Below, in pieces: positions 15,852 through 24,339 of a DNA stretch of 26,052 bases. The translations under genes were made by a program, and so were the position numbers. Source of the DNA: CAG-390 sp964522215 (GTDB taxonomy: Bacteria; Bacillota; Clostridia; Oscillospirales; CAG-272); the NCBI GenBank assembly GCA_964522215.1, contig CAZFVR010000025.1:1-26052 (forward strand), given 5' to 3'. The notes beneath the pieces are model-generated. The model was not told the DNA's origin. It did not search any database and was given only the letters and a program-made list of their open reading frames with translations. Position 1 is the stretch's first letter. Every line of letters begins with the position of its first letter.

Positions 15852-16472
15852 ATGGATTATCAGGCATTTGAGCGGCTGCTGGCCGCAAACAAAACAACCG
15901 CATACAGGGTAGCCAAGGAGACCGGCATTTCCAACTCCTCATTTTCGGATTGGAAGCACGGCCGCAGCTCCCCAAAGCCCGACAAGCTGCGCCTGCTTGC
16001 CGAGCATTTTTGCGTTCCGGTAGAGGAGCTGATGGGCGGCGAGCGGCCTGTTACCGACCGCGGCGGCAGTGCCCTGCTGGCCGAACGGATGGTTCCCGTC
16101 ATCGGCGAGATACGTGCGGGCAGTCCGATAATCACCAACGAAACGCTGATGGGCTACGAGCTGGCAGACATTCCGGATGCCGACGAATTTTTCTACCTGC
16201 GCGTGCGCGGGGACAGCATGAAGGACATCGGCATGGTAGACGGCTCGCTGGTGCTGTTTCACAAGCAGCAATACGCCGAGGAGGGGCAGATAGTGGCCTG
16301 TTTGGTCGGCGGCGAATCGGCAACCGTCAAGCGTTTTCACCGCAAGGGGCGGATGGTCTATCTGCTGCCCGAAAACCCGGATTACGAGCCTATCCCCCTC
16401 TCGATGATAGATTTTGAGACAGGCGAGGCGCGGATACTCGGCGTTGCCTGTGAGATAAAGATCAAGCTGTAA
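15852..16472 (+). CDS. LexA/CI-like repressor: HTH plus S24 self-cleaving peptidase
   Basis: 206 residues from the ATG at 15852 (AAAGGA 10 nt upstream); the frame further upstream contains promoter sequence. Residues 1-65 are a Cro/CI-type helix-turn-helix (KTTAYRVAKETGISNSSFSD). The C-terminal half is an S24 peptidase: cleavage bond Ala89-Gly90 in EIRAGSP, catalytic Ser122 in RGDSMKD and Lys160 in ATVKRF. Proteins of this build repress phage or SOS-type genes and cut themselves when RecA is activated by DNA damage. The HTH is not the winged helix of LexA, so I regard it as CI-like. It is followed 32 bp later by the ABC-F gene, with which it may be cotranscribed. Confidence 0.9.
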   Translation: MDYQAFERLLAANKTTAYRVAKETGISNSSFSDWKHGRSSPKPDKLRLLAEHFCVPVEELMGGERPVTDRGGSALLAERMVPVIGEIRAGSPIITNETLMGYELADIPDADEFFYLRVRGDSMKDIGMVDGSLVLFHKQQYAEEGQIVACLVGGESATVKRFHRKGRMVYLLPENPDYEPIPLSMIDFETGEARILGVACEIKIKL

Positions 16473-16504
16473 AAAATATAAATTTAAATTTAAAAAGGAA
16501 CAAA

Positions 16505-18448
16505 ATGACGATAATAAGCATAAACGGCCTTGGGATCTCCTTTGGCCCGCGCGATATACTAAAGGACGTCTCCTTTGCGCTCAACGAAAACGATCGCCTT
16601 GGCATTGTTGGCGCAAACGGATGTGGCAAATCCACCCTGCTTTCTGTTATCATGGGGCGCACCGAGCCCTCCGCCGGCAGTGTTTTTATAGGCCGCGAAA
16701 CGACCCTTGGCCTTTTGGCGCAGGACAGCGCGTTTAACATCGACCCCGAATGCGGCGGCAGTGTGCGCGAGCAGATGTTTGCCGCCTACCCCGAGCTGAT
16801 AGCGGCGGAGGCACGGCTTGACGAGCTGACCGAATACATGAATGCGCACTCCGGCGAATCGGATACGCCGGAATACGAGCGGCGCGCGCGGGAATATTCC
16901 GCCCTGCACGAGGAATATGTAAAGGGCGGCGGGCTGACCTTTCGTTCGCTTTGCGACTCCACCCTCTCCCACATGGGCTTTTCGCGTGAGGATGCCGAGC
17001 TGCCTATAGATTCCCTCAGCGGCGGACAGCGCACCCGCTTGGCACTGGCGCGCCGTCTTTGCCGCGAGCCGGATATTTTGATACTTGACGAGCCTACCAA
17101 CCACCTTGACTCAGAAACGCTCGGCTGGCTTGAGGGCTATCTTGCCTCCTATCGCAAGTGCCTGATAGTGGTATCGCACGACCGTTATTTTCTTGACCGC
17201 GTGACCACCAAAACGCTGATGATAGAGCACGGCACAGCCAAGCTTTACCGCGGCGGATACACCGCCTCCGCAGAGCAGAGGCGAGTGGACCGCGAGATAT
17301 ACGAAAAGCACTACCGCGACCAGCAAAAGGAGATAGCGCGGCAGGAGGCGTACATTGCCCAACAACGGCGTTGGAACCGCGAGCGCAACATAATCGCCGC
17401 CGAGAGCCGCCAAAAGCTGCTTGACAAAATGGAACGGCTTGAGGCTCCGCAAAGCGAGGAGCGAACGGTGCGTATGCGCTTTTCGCGCGGTCTGCCCAGC
17501 GGCAACGAGGTAATGACGGCGCGCGGGGTGCGCTTCAGCTACCCGGGCGGCGCACCTCTGCTTTGCGGTATCGATCTTCTTATAAAGCGCGGCGAGCGGG
17601 TGTTTATTGTCGGCCCCAACGGCTGCGGCAAGTCCACACTGATAAAAATAATGCTTGGCCGACTGCACCCCACGGCGGGCGTGCTGGATCTTGGCCACAA
17701 CCTACAGATAGGCTACTACGATCAGGAAAACCAAAAGCTTAATGACGAGAACACCGTGCTTGAGGAGCTGTGGACCCAGTATCCCGACATGAAAGAGCAT
17801 GAGGCGCGGGGTGCGCTGGGCACGTTTTTGTTCCGCGGGGATGATGTATTTAAAACAGTGGATGTACTTTCCGGCGGCGAGCGCGCAAGGCTGACACTGG
17901 TCAAGCTGATGCTCTCCAAAATGAACACCCTGATACTTGACGAGCCGACAAACCATCTGGACATTGGCTCACGCGAGGCACTTGAGGCGGCACTCGGCGA
18001 ATTTGACGGCACTCTGATATGCGTTTCGCACGATAGAAAGTTTATCTCCAACACCGCCACGCGGATACTCGGCTTTGACGGCGCGGGAAAACTGCACAGC
18101 ATGCCGGTCGAGCACGCGGGGCATGCTTGGGAGGAATGGTGCGCCGAGCGGGAGAGACTATCCGCCGCCGAGGGCTCATGCGGCTCAGGCGATGCGGGTG
18201 TGACGGCCGCGCCGACCAACAAGGAGCTTTATCTTAAAAATAAAAAAGAGGCGGCGGATGCCCGCCGTGCTGCGGCAAGGCTTGAGCGAATGAAAAAGGA
18301 AGCGGCAGAGCTTGAGGGCGAGCTTGATCGGCTCAACGGCGAGCTTTACGGCTCGGCGGCCTCAGATTATCAGCGCGCAGGGGAGATATCCGAGCGCGTG
18401 GCCGAGATCGAGGAACGCCTGCTGGAGCTTTACGAGGAGATAATTTAA
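16505..18448 (+). CDS. ABC-F family ATPase (ribosome-associated type)
   Basis: 647 residues, starting at the ATG at 16505 after AAAAGGA. There are two ABC domains without membrane segments: Walker A GANGCGKST (36-44), signature LSGGQ and Walker B LILDEPTNHLD in the first; GPNGCGKST, LSGGE and LILDEPTNHLD in the second. A basic linker helix rich in Gln/Arg (about 260-320) is the interdomain arm that reaches the ribosomal P site. A C-terminal coiled coil (about 575-645, Glu/Lys/Arg-rich) is like that of Uup and YdiF. ABC-F proteins act on stalled ribosomes or assembly; some protect against antibiotics. Nothing here identifies a resistance type, so the housekeeping role is more likely. Confidence 0.92.
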   Translation: MTIISINGLGISFGPRDILKDVSFALNENDRLGIVGANGCGKSTLLSVIMGRTEPSAGSVFIGRETTLGLLAQDSAFNIDPECGGSVREQMFAAYPELIAAEARLDELTEYMNAHSGESDTPEYERRAREYSALHEEYVKGGGLTFRSLCDSTLSHMGFSREDAELPIDSLSGGQRTRLALARRLCREPDILILDEPTNHLDSETLGWLEGYLASYRKCLIVVSHDRYFLDRVTTKTLMIEHGTAKLYRGGYTASAEQRRVDREIYEKHYRDQQKEIARQEAYIAQQRRWNRERNIIAAESRQKLLDKMERLEAPQSEERTVRMRFSRGLPSGNEVMTARGVRFSYPGGAPLLCGIDLLIKRGERVFIVGPNGCGKSTLIKIMLGRLHPTAGVLDLGHNLQIGYYDQENQKLNDENTVLEELWTQYPDMKEHEARGALGTFLFRGDDVFKTVDVLSGGERARLTLVKLMLSKMNTLILDEPTNHLDIGSREALEAALGEFDGTLICVSHDRKFISNTATRILGFDGAGKLHSMPVEHAGHAWEEWCAERERLSAAEGSCGSGDAGVTAAPTNKELYLKNKKEAADARRAAARLERMKKEAAELEGELDRLNGELYGSAASDYQRAGEISERVAEIEERLLELYEEII

Positions 18449-18495
18449 GCGCGCGGCGCCCCGCTAATATACATAAATAATTTAAATAATATCGG

Positions 18496-18524
18496 TTGAC
18501 ACGCTGTCCTTTGTAGGTTATAAT
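18496..18524 (+). promoter_or_regulatory. Sigma-A promoter of the membrane protein-luxS-mtnN operon
   Basis: TTGACA 18496-18501, 17 bp, TATAAT 18519-18524: full consensus. No separate promoter is seen before luxS or mtnN. Confidence 0.9.
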
Positions 18525-18585
18525 GATGTGATAGAGCAACACACCATCATTGCAAGCGAATACCGACTGACGGAGGATGCAAAAA

Positions 18586-19140
18586 ATGCAGGACATGACC
18601 TCTCCCTTTGAATACGTTGTGGCAGAAAAGCCCACGCCCCGCCTGCGTCGCAGGCGCGCGGGACTGATAGCCCTTTATATCCTTTTCCCGCTGACCGCGC
18701 TGGTGGTAACAGCCACATCATCCCTTGGCCCTCTGCTGGCGGCCATGTGTACCTTTTTGGCGCTGGGCACTTGGATGCTCGTGTTTTTTACCTGGCGGTA
18801 TGTATCGGTTGAGTTTGAATACACGGTGGTATCCGGCCGCGTGACCTTTTGCAAGATCTATGGCGGCCGCTCTCGCAAGAAGATGCTTGAATTTATGATA
18901 CGGGATGCCGAGCTGATAGCTCCCCTCGATGACGTTGGCCGCACAAAGATAAAGGATTTTGCCCCGGAGCACAGCTTTAGCGCCCTCTCGGCCGAGGATG
19001 CCGAGGACGGCTATTTTATGCTGTTTGAGGATGAAAAAAACGGCCGTTGCGTGTTTTATTTTGAGGCGACATCTCACATGCAAAAGATATGCCGCTATTA
19101 CAATCCGCGTGCCACTATGATGTCAAGGGTGAGATTTTAA
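18586..19140 (+). CDS. Two-helix membrane protein of unknown function (possibly DUF6106-like)
   Basis: 184 residues. The ATG at 18586 has GGAGG 9 nt upstream; the ATG at 18577 directly abuts GGAGG and is less likely. A basic stretch (RLRRRR) precedes two hydrophobic helices (about 26-46 and 48-70). A soluble C-terminal domain follows, with EFEYTVVSGRVTFCKIYGGR and RKKMLEF, which recalls small Clostridia membrane proteins called DUF6106, some with PH-like folds. I recognise this only by general pattern. Its stop directly abuts the luxS start, so it is translated with luxS. A link with the methyl cycle is not evident from its sequence. Confidence 0.75.
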   Translation: MQDMTSPFEYVVAEKPTPRLRRRRAGLIALYILFPLTALVVTATSSLGPLLAAMCTFLALGTWMLVFFTWRYVSVEFEYTVVSGRVTFCKIYGGRSRKKMLEFMIRDAELIAPLDDVGRTKIKDFAPEHSFSALSAEDAEDGYFMLFEDEKNGRCVFYFEATSHMQKICRYYNPRATMMSRVRF

Positions 19141-19692
19141 ATGTCTGATAATAATATTTCTAAAACAGGGAGCAATGCCCTGCCCCGCATTGCAAGCTTT
19201 GCGGTGGATCACGACACGCTGACCCCCGGCATATACATAAGCCGCCGCGACGGCGATTGCGTGACCTACGATCTGCGCATGCGCCGCCCCAACCGTGGCG
19301 ATTATATGACACCGCTTGCCATGCACTCGCTTGAGCATATGCTGGCAACCTACCTGCGCGGCGGCGAGCTTTCCCCGCGTGTGATATATGTGGGCCCCAT
19401 GGGCTGCCGCACCGGCTTTTATCTTATCGTCCGCGCCGTCGAGGGGGAGGGGGAGACACAGATGAACGCCACCGTGCTTTCCGCCCTGCGTGCGGCACTC
19501 GGCGGCATTGCATCCCACAGCGGCGGCATGCCCGGAGCGCACAGGCGCGAGTGCGGCAACTATCGCGCACTTTCGGTTGCATCCGCCAAGCGCGAGGCGG
19601 AACGCTACCTTGCTGCCCTTGACTGCCGCGAGCAGAGCTTTAGATACAACGAGGCGCAGGAGCCGTCTTTTAACGGAGGAGACCAAAAATGA
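19141..19692 (+). CDS. luxS: S-ribosylhomocysteine lyase (LuxS), AI-2 precursor synthase
   Basis: 183 residues, 20-30 longer than most LuxS because of a short N-terminal lead and a C-terminal tail. The metal-binding motif HSLEH (His62, His66) and Cys138 in ECGNY hold the metal; Cys89 in GPMGCRTGFYL is the catalytic Cys. It splits S-ribosylhomocysteine into homocysteine and DPD, the AI-2 precursor. The ATG at 19141 begins right after the stop of the upstream gene, with AAGGGTGAG before it. It overlaps mtnN by 4 nt (ATGA). LuxS and MtnN catalyse successive steps, so the pair removes S-adenosylhomocysteine and recycles homocysteine. Confidence 0.96.
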   Translation: MSDNNISKTGSNALPRIASFAVDHDTLTPGIYISRRDGDCVTYDLRMRRPNRGDYMTPLAMHSLEHMLATYLRGGELSPRVIYVGPMGCRTGFYLIVRAVEGEGETQMNATVLSALRAALGGIASHSGGMPGAHRRECGNYRALSVASAKREAERYLAALDCREQSFRYNEAQEPSFNGGDQK

Positions 19693-20390
19693 TAGCAATA
19701 CTTGGAGCCATGGAGTGCGAGATCACTCTGCTGCTTTCAAAAATGCAGGATGTAACGAGCGAGCAGATCGGCCGTCACACCTACCACCGCGGCAGGATAG
19801 GCGGGCAGGATTGCGTGCTTGCGCGTTGCGGAGTAGGGCTTTGCAACGCCGCCGTCTCCGCCACCGTAATGATAGAGCACTACCGCCCCGATATGCTTAT
19901 AAACATCGGCGTTGGCGGCGGGCTGGCCCCCGACCTTTCGGTTGGTGAGGTGATAGCCGCCGAGTCGCTCTGCACACACGATCTTAAATACGGCGTGCTG
20001 GGGGATGAGCGCGGGATGGTATTTTATCCCGACGGCGAGGCGATAAAGATGCTCCCCGCCGACAAAAATATACGCGAGGCGATACTTCGCGCCGCCGCCG
20101 AGCTTGGAATTAAGTGCCGCGCGGGCGTGATAGCCTCCGGCAACATGTTTGTATCAGACAACGAGACACGCCGCGACATTCGCGAGGCCTTTTTGGCGGA
20201 TATATGCGAGATGGAGGGCGCGGCAGTGGCTCAAACAGCCTACGCCTTCGGCACGCCCTTTGCCGTCTTGCGCGCGGTATCAGATCTTGCGGACGGCACC
20301 GCACCCGAAAGCTTTGAGCGCTTTGCCGCGACAAGCGCCGACACTGCTGCCGCCATTCTTGAGCGTGCCATTGAATATCTTTGCAAGTGA
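19689..20390 (+). CDS. mtnN: 5'-methylthioadenosine/S-adenosylhomocysteine nucleosidase
   Basis: 233 residues, the usual length. GAMECEI holds the catalytic Glu (Glu11, equal to Glu12 in E. coli). A conserved glycine-rich GVGGGLAPDL segment lies mid-protein; EMEGAAVAQTA and SDLAD (Asp199) are the ribose- and base-binding residues. It cuts adenine from S-adenosylhomocysteine, methylthioadenosine and 5'-deoxyadenosine. Its product S-ribosylhomocysteine is the substrate of LuxS just upstream. The start overlaps the luxS stop by 4 nt, and CGGAGG precedes the ATG inside luxS. Confidence 0.95.
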   Translation: MIAILGAMECEITLLLSKMQDVTSEQIGRHTYHRGRIGGQDCVLARCGVGLCNAAVSATVMIEHYRPDMLINIGVGGGLAPDLSVGEVIAAESLCTHDLKYGVLGDERGMVFYPDGEAIKMLPADKNIREAILRAAAELGIKCRAGVIASGNMFVSDNETRRDIREAFLADICEMEGAAVAQTAYAFGTPFAVLRAVSDLADGTAPESFERFAATSADTAAAILERAIEYLCK

Positions 20391-20418
20391 TCAAAGAGTG
20401 AAAAAAACTATTTTTTGC

Positions 20419-20463
20419 GTGCAGGCGACAGAACGCTTGCACCGCGGAGACCCGGCGTCTCCG
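20419..20463 (+). promoter_or_regulatory. Two hairpins before the acyl-CoA synthetase gene
   Basis: GTGCA-g-GCG pairs with CGC-t-TGCAC (20419-20442), then CGGAGAC with GTCTCCG (20445-20463). No U run follows, so they are not a standard terminator. The second ends only a few bases before the ribosome site GGGGG. Confidence 0.4.
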
Positions 20464-20476
20464 TTTGGGGGTAACA

Positions 20477-22171
20477 ATGCCAAAAGTAAAATATCATGAG
20501 AGCAGAAAAATAGAAAGCATCCGCTCGGCCCTGCGTGCCAGCGAAAGGCTTTACGGAGAGCGTCCCGCGTTTATGCAAAAGCGGGACGGCGAATACCGCA
20601 CGGTGACATACTCGCGCTTTCGCGACATGTTTGAAGCGCTGGGCACCGAGCTTTGGGCGCGCGGTCTTGCAGGACGCAGGATAATCGTTACCGGCGACAA
20701 CTCGCTTGAGTGGGCGACCGTTTATATCACCACGGTATCCGGCCTTGGCGTTATCGTGCCGGTAGATAAAGATCTGCCGGCGGAGGAGCTGCGCAATGTG
20801 GCAGAGATAAGCGAGGCGGGGGCGATATTTTATTCCCCGCGGCTTGCCGCCAAGGTGGATACACTGCCAAATAACATTGCAAAATTCTCCTTTGACGAGA
20901 TAGAGGAGCTGATAGAATCCGGCTCACACCGTCTGCAGGACGGTGAGCGCGAGTACCTGCGCGCAAATATCGATCCGGATGCCATGGCCGCACTGATATT
21001 CACCTCCGGCACTACGGGAACCTCCAAGGGCGTTATGCTCTCAAACCGCAACATCTGCTTTTGCATGAGTGAGGTCGCTCGCATGGCGTATATCGGACCG
21101 GAGGAGGTATTTTTGTCAGTCCTGCCCATGCACCATGTGTACGAGTGTACCTGCGGCTTTTTGTTCCCGCTCTCCCGCGGCTGCTGCGTGGCATTCTCCG
21201 AGGGACTGCGCTACATCACCCGCAACATGCAGGAGGTGCGCCCCACCATCGTTTGCTGTGTGCCGATCCTGCTTGAAACGATCTACCGCAAGATCTGGGC
21301 AAATATCCGCCGCAAGGGGATAGAAAAAAAGGTGCGCACCGCGATCAAGCTGACCTCCCGCGCCGGCATTTCGATAAAACGCCGCGTGTTTGCCGAGATA
21401 CATGACTCGCTCGGCGGCAGGATAAGACTGCTCATCTGCGGCGGCGCGGCTGCCGATCCCGAGGTGATGCACGGCCTGCGTGACTTTGGCCTTTTGGCGC
21501 TTCAGGGCTACGGACTTACCGAGTGTTCCCCGCTGGCGGCCATCAACAAGGATGATCTTTACCGCGATGATTCGGCGGGACTTGCCACGCCCGGCGGCGT
21601 GCTGGATATCTATGACGTTCAGGACGACGGCACAGGCGAGATACGCTATAAGGGCGACAACGTGATGCTGGGCTACTACCGCGCGCCAGAGCTTACCGCC
21701 GAGGTCATTCGCGACGGTTGGTTCTACACCGGTGACCTTGGATATATCGACAGCGACGGATTTTTGCATATCACGGGGCGTAAAAAGAATGTGATCGTCA
21801 CCCCCGGCGGGAAGAATATCTTCCCGGAGGAGCTTGAGACCTACCTTTGCCGCAACAGATACGTCAGCGAGGCGGTGGTGGTCGGCTATTTCAACGACCA
21901 GCGCGGCGCATGGGACATCGTTGCACTGCTCCACCCGGATGATGCCGCGTTTTTGGAGACCTACGGCCGCGGCTACACTCAGGGACAGATCGATGCCGAG
22001 TTCACCCGCGCAGTGGATGAGGTCAACGAGATCGTGCAGCACTATAAGCGGATAACGATGTATATCGTCCGCCCCGAGGAGTTCCCCAAAAATTCCTCGC
22101 GTAAGATCAAACGCATGGGACTCGCCGAGGAAGCCGAGATCGAATATCGTAAAAAACTCGCCAGAGTTTGA
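20477..22171 (+). CDS. Long-chain acyl-CoA synthetase-like AMP-forming ligase
   Basis: 564 residues from the ATG at 20477, with GGGGG 5 nt upstream (a TTG at 20465 would add four residues). ANL-superfamily motifs in order: IFTSGTTGTSKGVMLSNRN (P-loop), GYGLTECSP, YTGDLGYIDSDGFLHITGRKKN (hinge), GGKNIFPEELE, and C-terminal SSRKIKR with the catalytic Lys. It activates a carboxylic acid as an acyl-adenylate and then forms the thioester. The length and motifs fit the FadD-like long-chain class found near many Clostridia lipid genes, but no lipid genes lie here. It probably shares the luxS-mtnN transcript or has a weak promoter; it ends in a strong terminator. Confidence 0.9.
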   Translation: MPKVKYHESRKIESIRSALRASERLYGERPAFMQKRDGEYRTVTYSRFRDMFEALGTELWARGLAGRRIIVTGDNSLEWATVYITTVSGLGVIVPVDKDLPAEELRNVAEISEAGAIFYSPRLAAKVDTLPNNIAKFSFDEIEELIESGSHRLQDGEREYLRANIDPDAMAALIFTSGTTGTSKGVMLSNRNICFCMSEVARMAYIGPEEVFLSVLPMHHVYECTCGFLFPLSRGCCVAFSEGLRYITRNMQEVRPTIVCCVPILLETIYRKIWANIRRKGIEKKVRTAIKLTSRAGISIKRRVFAEIHDSLGGRIRLLICGGAAADPEVMHGLRDFGLLALQGYGLTECSPLAAINKDDLYRDDSAGLATPGGVLDIYDVQDDGTGEIRYKGDNVMLGYYRAPELTAEVIRDGWFYTGDLGYIDSDGFLHITGRKKNVIVTPGGKNIFPEELETYLCRNRYVSEAVVVGYFNDQRGAWDIVALLHPDDAAFLETYGRGYTQGQIDAEFTRAVDEVNEIVQHYKRITMYIVRPEEFPKNSSRKIKRMGLAEEAEIEYRKKLARV

Positions 22172-22201
22172 TGGATCTGACTTGATCTTGAAACTTGATA
22201 G

Positions 22202-22237
22202 CCAAAAGACAGCAGGAGACCCCTGCTGTCTTTTTGG
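22202..22237 (+). terminator. Intrinsic terminator after the ligase gene
   Basis: CCAAAAGACAGCAGG pairs with CCTGCTGTCTTTTTGG around a short loop; TTTTT is in the right arm. It marks the left edge of the mobile island. Confidence 0.9.
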
Positions 22238-22312
22238 TTTGAATGTAATGGGCGCATGGGATAAAAAGCTGCCGCCTTTTTCTTTTTGGGCTTTCTTAAT
22301 GAGACAGCACCT

Positions 22313-22640
22313 TTATTTCTTGTCACCGAGTGAAGCTCTGTATTCTCGTAATCGATGATAGAAGGTGGATTCGCACATACCACATAATTCCGCTGCCTCA
22401 TGTGCCCGGATTGTTCCGTTCTCCCATCTCTGAACGATATCGGGAAAGTCGTCAGGCACCTTAATTACCGGTCTGCCGAATTTCATTCCCTTTGCCTTTG
22501 CCGCTGCGATGCCTTCGGCTTGCCGCTTGCGGATATTTTCACGCTCATTCTGCGCCACAAAAGACAGCACCTGAAGCACAATGTCGGCAAGAAAAGTACC
22601 CATCAGGTCTTTTCCGCGCTGTGTGTCGAGTAATGGCAGA
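22313..22640 (-). pseudogene. Serine recombinase (resolvase), C-terminal fragment
   Basis: About 105 residues: PLLDTQRGKDLMGTF, then ADIVLQVLSFVAQNERENIR, RQAEGIAAAKAKGMKFGRP, and a C-terminal resolvase helix-turn-helix (AHEAAELCGMCESTFYHRLR) with a normal stop. The catalytic Ser domain is absent. Upstream it is fused in frame to virB4 at about 22632-22645 (NREPLL of virB4 continues into PLLDTQ). A full family member has about 190-200 residues. Confidence 0.85.
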
Positions 22641-23035
22641 AGAGGCTCACGGTTCTTTCGGAGGTCATTCAGCAGTTCCACCACATCCTCAAGGTTGCCT
22701 TAGCCCGTAACCGAGTCCGCAATATCATTGGAGCTTGCCAGTATCTTGTTTTTGCGGCTTGCATTCTGCAGAATCTCGCGTTGCTCCACACCATCCACGA
22801 ATCGGGTGTACATATGGAGCGTGACTGCCTCCTTGTCACCGAAACGGGACAGAATCGCTTGATTGGAGGTCTGCGGGGAATATTCCTTGATCGCCCACAC
22901 ACTGCGGAGACTGTCTCCGCAGATGTAGTGATCCACATTGAATTTGACCGTCGTCGGGACGATCATATCGAAGAAGTCTTTTACATAGGCTTCGCTGTGT
23001 GCGGCTTCTTCGGGGAGTTGTTTTTTCTTTGCCAT
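22640..23035 (-). pseudogene. VirB4-like conjugation ATPase, N-terminal fragment with nonsense codon
   Basis: From the ATG at 23035: MAKKKQLPEEAAHSEAYVKD, FFDMIVPTTVKFNVDHYICG, AILSRFGDKEAVTLHMYTR. This is the start of the VirB4 family carried by integrative elements of gut Firmicutes. TAA at 22702-22700 stops it after SVTG; the same frame continues as GNLEDVVELLNDLRKNREPLL, where relatives have VTAQ, so CAA to TAA is likely. The ATPase domain is missing, replaced in frame by the recombinase tail. Confidence 0.75.
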
Positions 23036-23049
23036 AGATTTTTTCTTTC

Positions 23050-23262
23050 TTAGTCGGGGATAATCCACTTTCGGATCATTCGCTCACCGTCCACATCATC
23101 GGGGGTGTCTTCCACCACATGACCGAAGTAACGGGAGAGGAACCGCTTGATGTCCTCCTTGCCTGCCCGCTTGCAGTCGAAGCCCTGCTCGTTGATCTGC
23201 TTTTCCAATCGGTTGAGTTCGGCAAAGGACTGCTCGGTTGCCTTTCTGAGCTGTCGATGCAT
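23050..23262 (-). pseudogene. C-terminal fragment of a conjugation-module protein
   Basis: About 70 residues: RQLRKATEQSFAELNRLEKQ, INEQGFDCKRAGKEDIKRFL, and an acidic end DGERMIRKWIIPD with a normal stop 14 nt before virB4. The position directly upstream of virB4 suggests a transfer gene, but I do not recognise the family. Its 5' part is gone; the sequence runs, out of frame, into cpaB at about 23245-23270. Confidence 0.5.
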
Positions 23263-23940
23263 CGCCTCTGAATTCCAGAACGAAGTGAATATTGCCAGTC
23301 CGCTCGTAAAGGGCAAGCAGTTCCGCCTGTGCGTCATTTACAAGCAGTGTCACGGTAACAGGATGTGCGCTGTCGGCGACTTCTGCCTTGTCAATGCCCT
23401 GCGAGGTGGTGGAGGTGATGACCTTCACATATCGGAGTTCGGGCGGTGTAAAGCTTCGGTTTTCGGTGGAATCGTAAATGACCGCAGACACGATGCCGCC
23501 GCTTTCGAGTTTGCCCGAAAGCCCCATGGCGAAACTGCCGATAGTGACCGATATGGCTTTTTTGCCTTCCTGCAGGGATTTCAGCAGATTGCCGGCGGAT
23601 TCGGTCTTGTCAGTCAGCTTGGCGGGCAAAATATAGTCGCCCGGGAACAGATTGCAGGCGGCATGTTCGCCGATGACATCATGCTTGTTTTTGAGCAGTC
23701 CGTCCGTGAGATTGTAGCTTCCAACCTCTGCGATCTCGATACCCGCATCGGTGATCGGACTGCCTTTTTCAACCGTCCTGACAGCTCTGACAACGGCGGT
23801 TTTACCGTCTCTCGATTTGTTGACTACCGGCGCAATCCCGAAGCAGATGGCAAGTGCCGCAACAATGCAGATAATGCCGATGACGGTTCGGTTACCAAGG
23901 GCATGAGAGCCGATGGTTTTTTGTGTTCTTTTCTTTTCAT
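23250..23940 (-). pseudogene. CpaB/RcpC-like SAF-domain pilus protein, frameshifted start
   Basis: A membrane anchor (TVIGIICIVAALAICFGIAP) followed by a SAF domain: VRTVEKGSPITDAGIEIAEV and the FPGDYILPAKL block. C-terminal segments SFAMGLSGKLESGGIVSAVI and VTLLVNDAQAELLALYE are typical of CpaB of Flp/Tad pili and of related transfer modules. The ATG at 23940 has AGAAAGGA upstream, but its frame breaks within 6 codons. One more A in the A run at about 23930-23937 would restore MKKKRTQKTIG. The longer in-frame ORF starting at 23986 begins inside the terminator of the toxin operon and is not the start. The 3' end is lost in the joint with the next piece. Confidence 0.7.
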
Positions 23941-23963
23941 GATTGGTTTCCTTTCTGCCAACA

Positions 23964-23992
23964 GAAAAAGCACCGTGATGCTTCACGATGCT
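23964..23992 (-). terminator. Intrinsic terminator of the toxin-antitoxin operon
   Basis: On the minus strand AGCATCGTGA pairs with TCACGGTGCT (one wobble) around a 4-nt loop, followed by U at 23968-23964. Confidence 0.87.
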
Positions 23993-24015
23993 TTATTGGC
24001 TGATATTCAATTGTT

Positions 24016-24339
24016 TTAATCTTCCTCGGGTTCTCCGAACAGAAGCTGCATGAAATTCCGCCGTCCGTATAACACGCGGATGATGAACATTTCGCCGTTT
24101 TCATAACGGTAAAATGCCGTGTAATTCCCGCATACAAGAAACCGATAATCGTTTGCTACCGGCACGATGGAATTCAAAGGCGCACCGATTTCGGGGAATG
24201 TTTCAAGCTGTGCAATGCGGCTCATGATCTTTCGAATCGTATTCTGCGCCGCCTGTTCGGAGCAGAGTTCTTCCTCGATATACCTGCGGGTGCTTTGCAG
24301 ATCGTTGATTGCTTCCGGCGTAAACTGAATTTTAGCCAT
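24016..24339 (-). CDS. RelE/ParE-family toxin
   Basis: 107 residues from the ATG at 24339. IQFTPEAINDLQSTRRYIEE, IAQLETFPEIGAPL, YRFLVCGNYTAFYRYENGEMFIIRVLYGRRN are the usual strands of RelE/ParE-fold toxins, ending in the RVLYGRRN core. RelE members cut mRNA on the ribosome; ParE members poison gyrase. The fold alone does not distinguish them, although the YefM-type partner favours RelE. The start overlaps the antitoxin stop by 8 nt, so translation is coupled. The gene is intact. Confidence 0.9.
   Translation of the reverse strand: MAKIQFTPEAINDLQSTRRYIEEELCSEQAAQNTIRKIMSRIAQLETFPEIGAPLNSIVPVANDYRFLVCGNYTAFYRYENGEMFIIRVLYGRRNFMQLLFGEPEED

Noticed and set aside
23941..23986. Upstream start for cpaB (MKHHGAFSV...)
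   Set aside because: Those codons are the terminator hairpin of the toxin operon.
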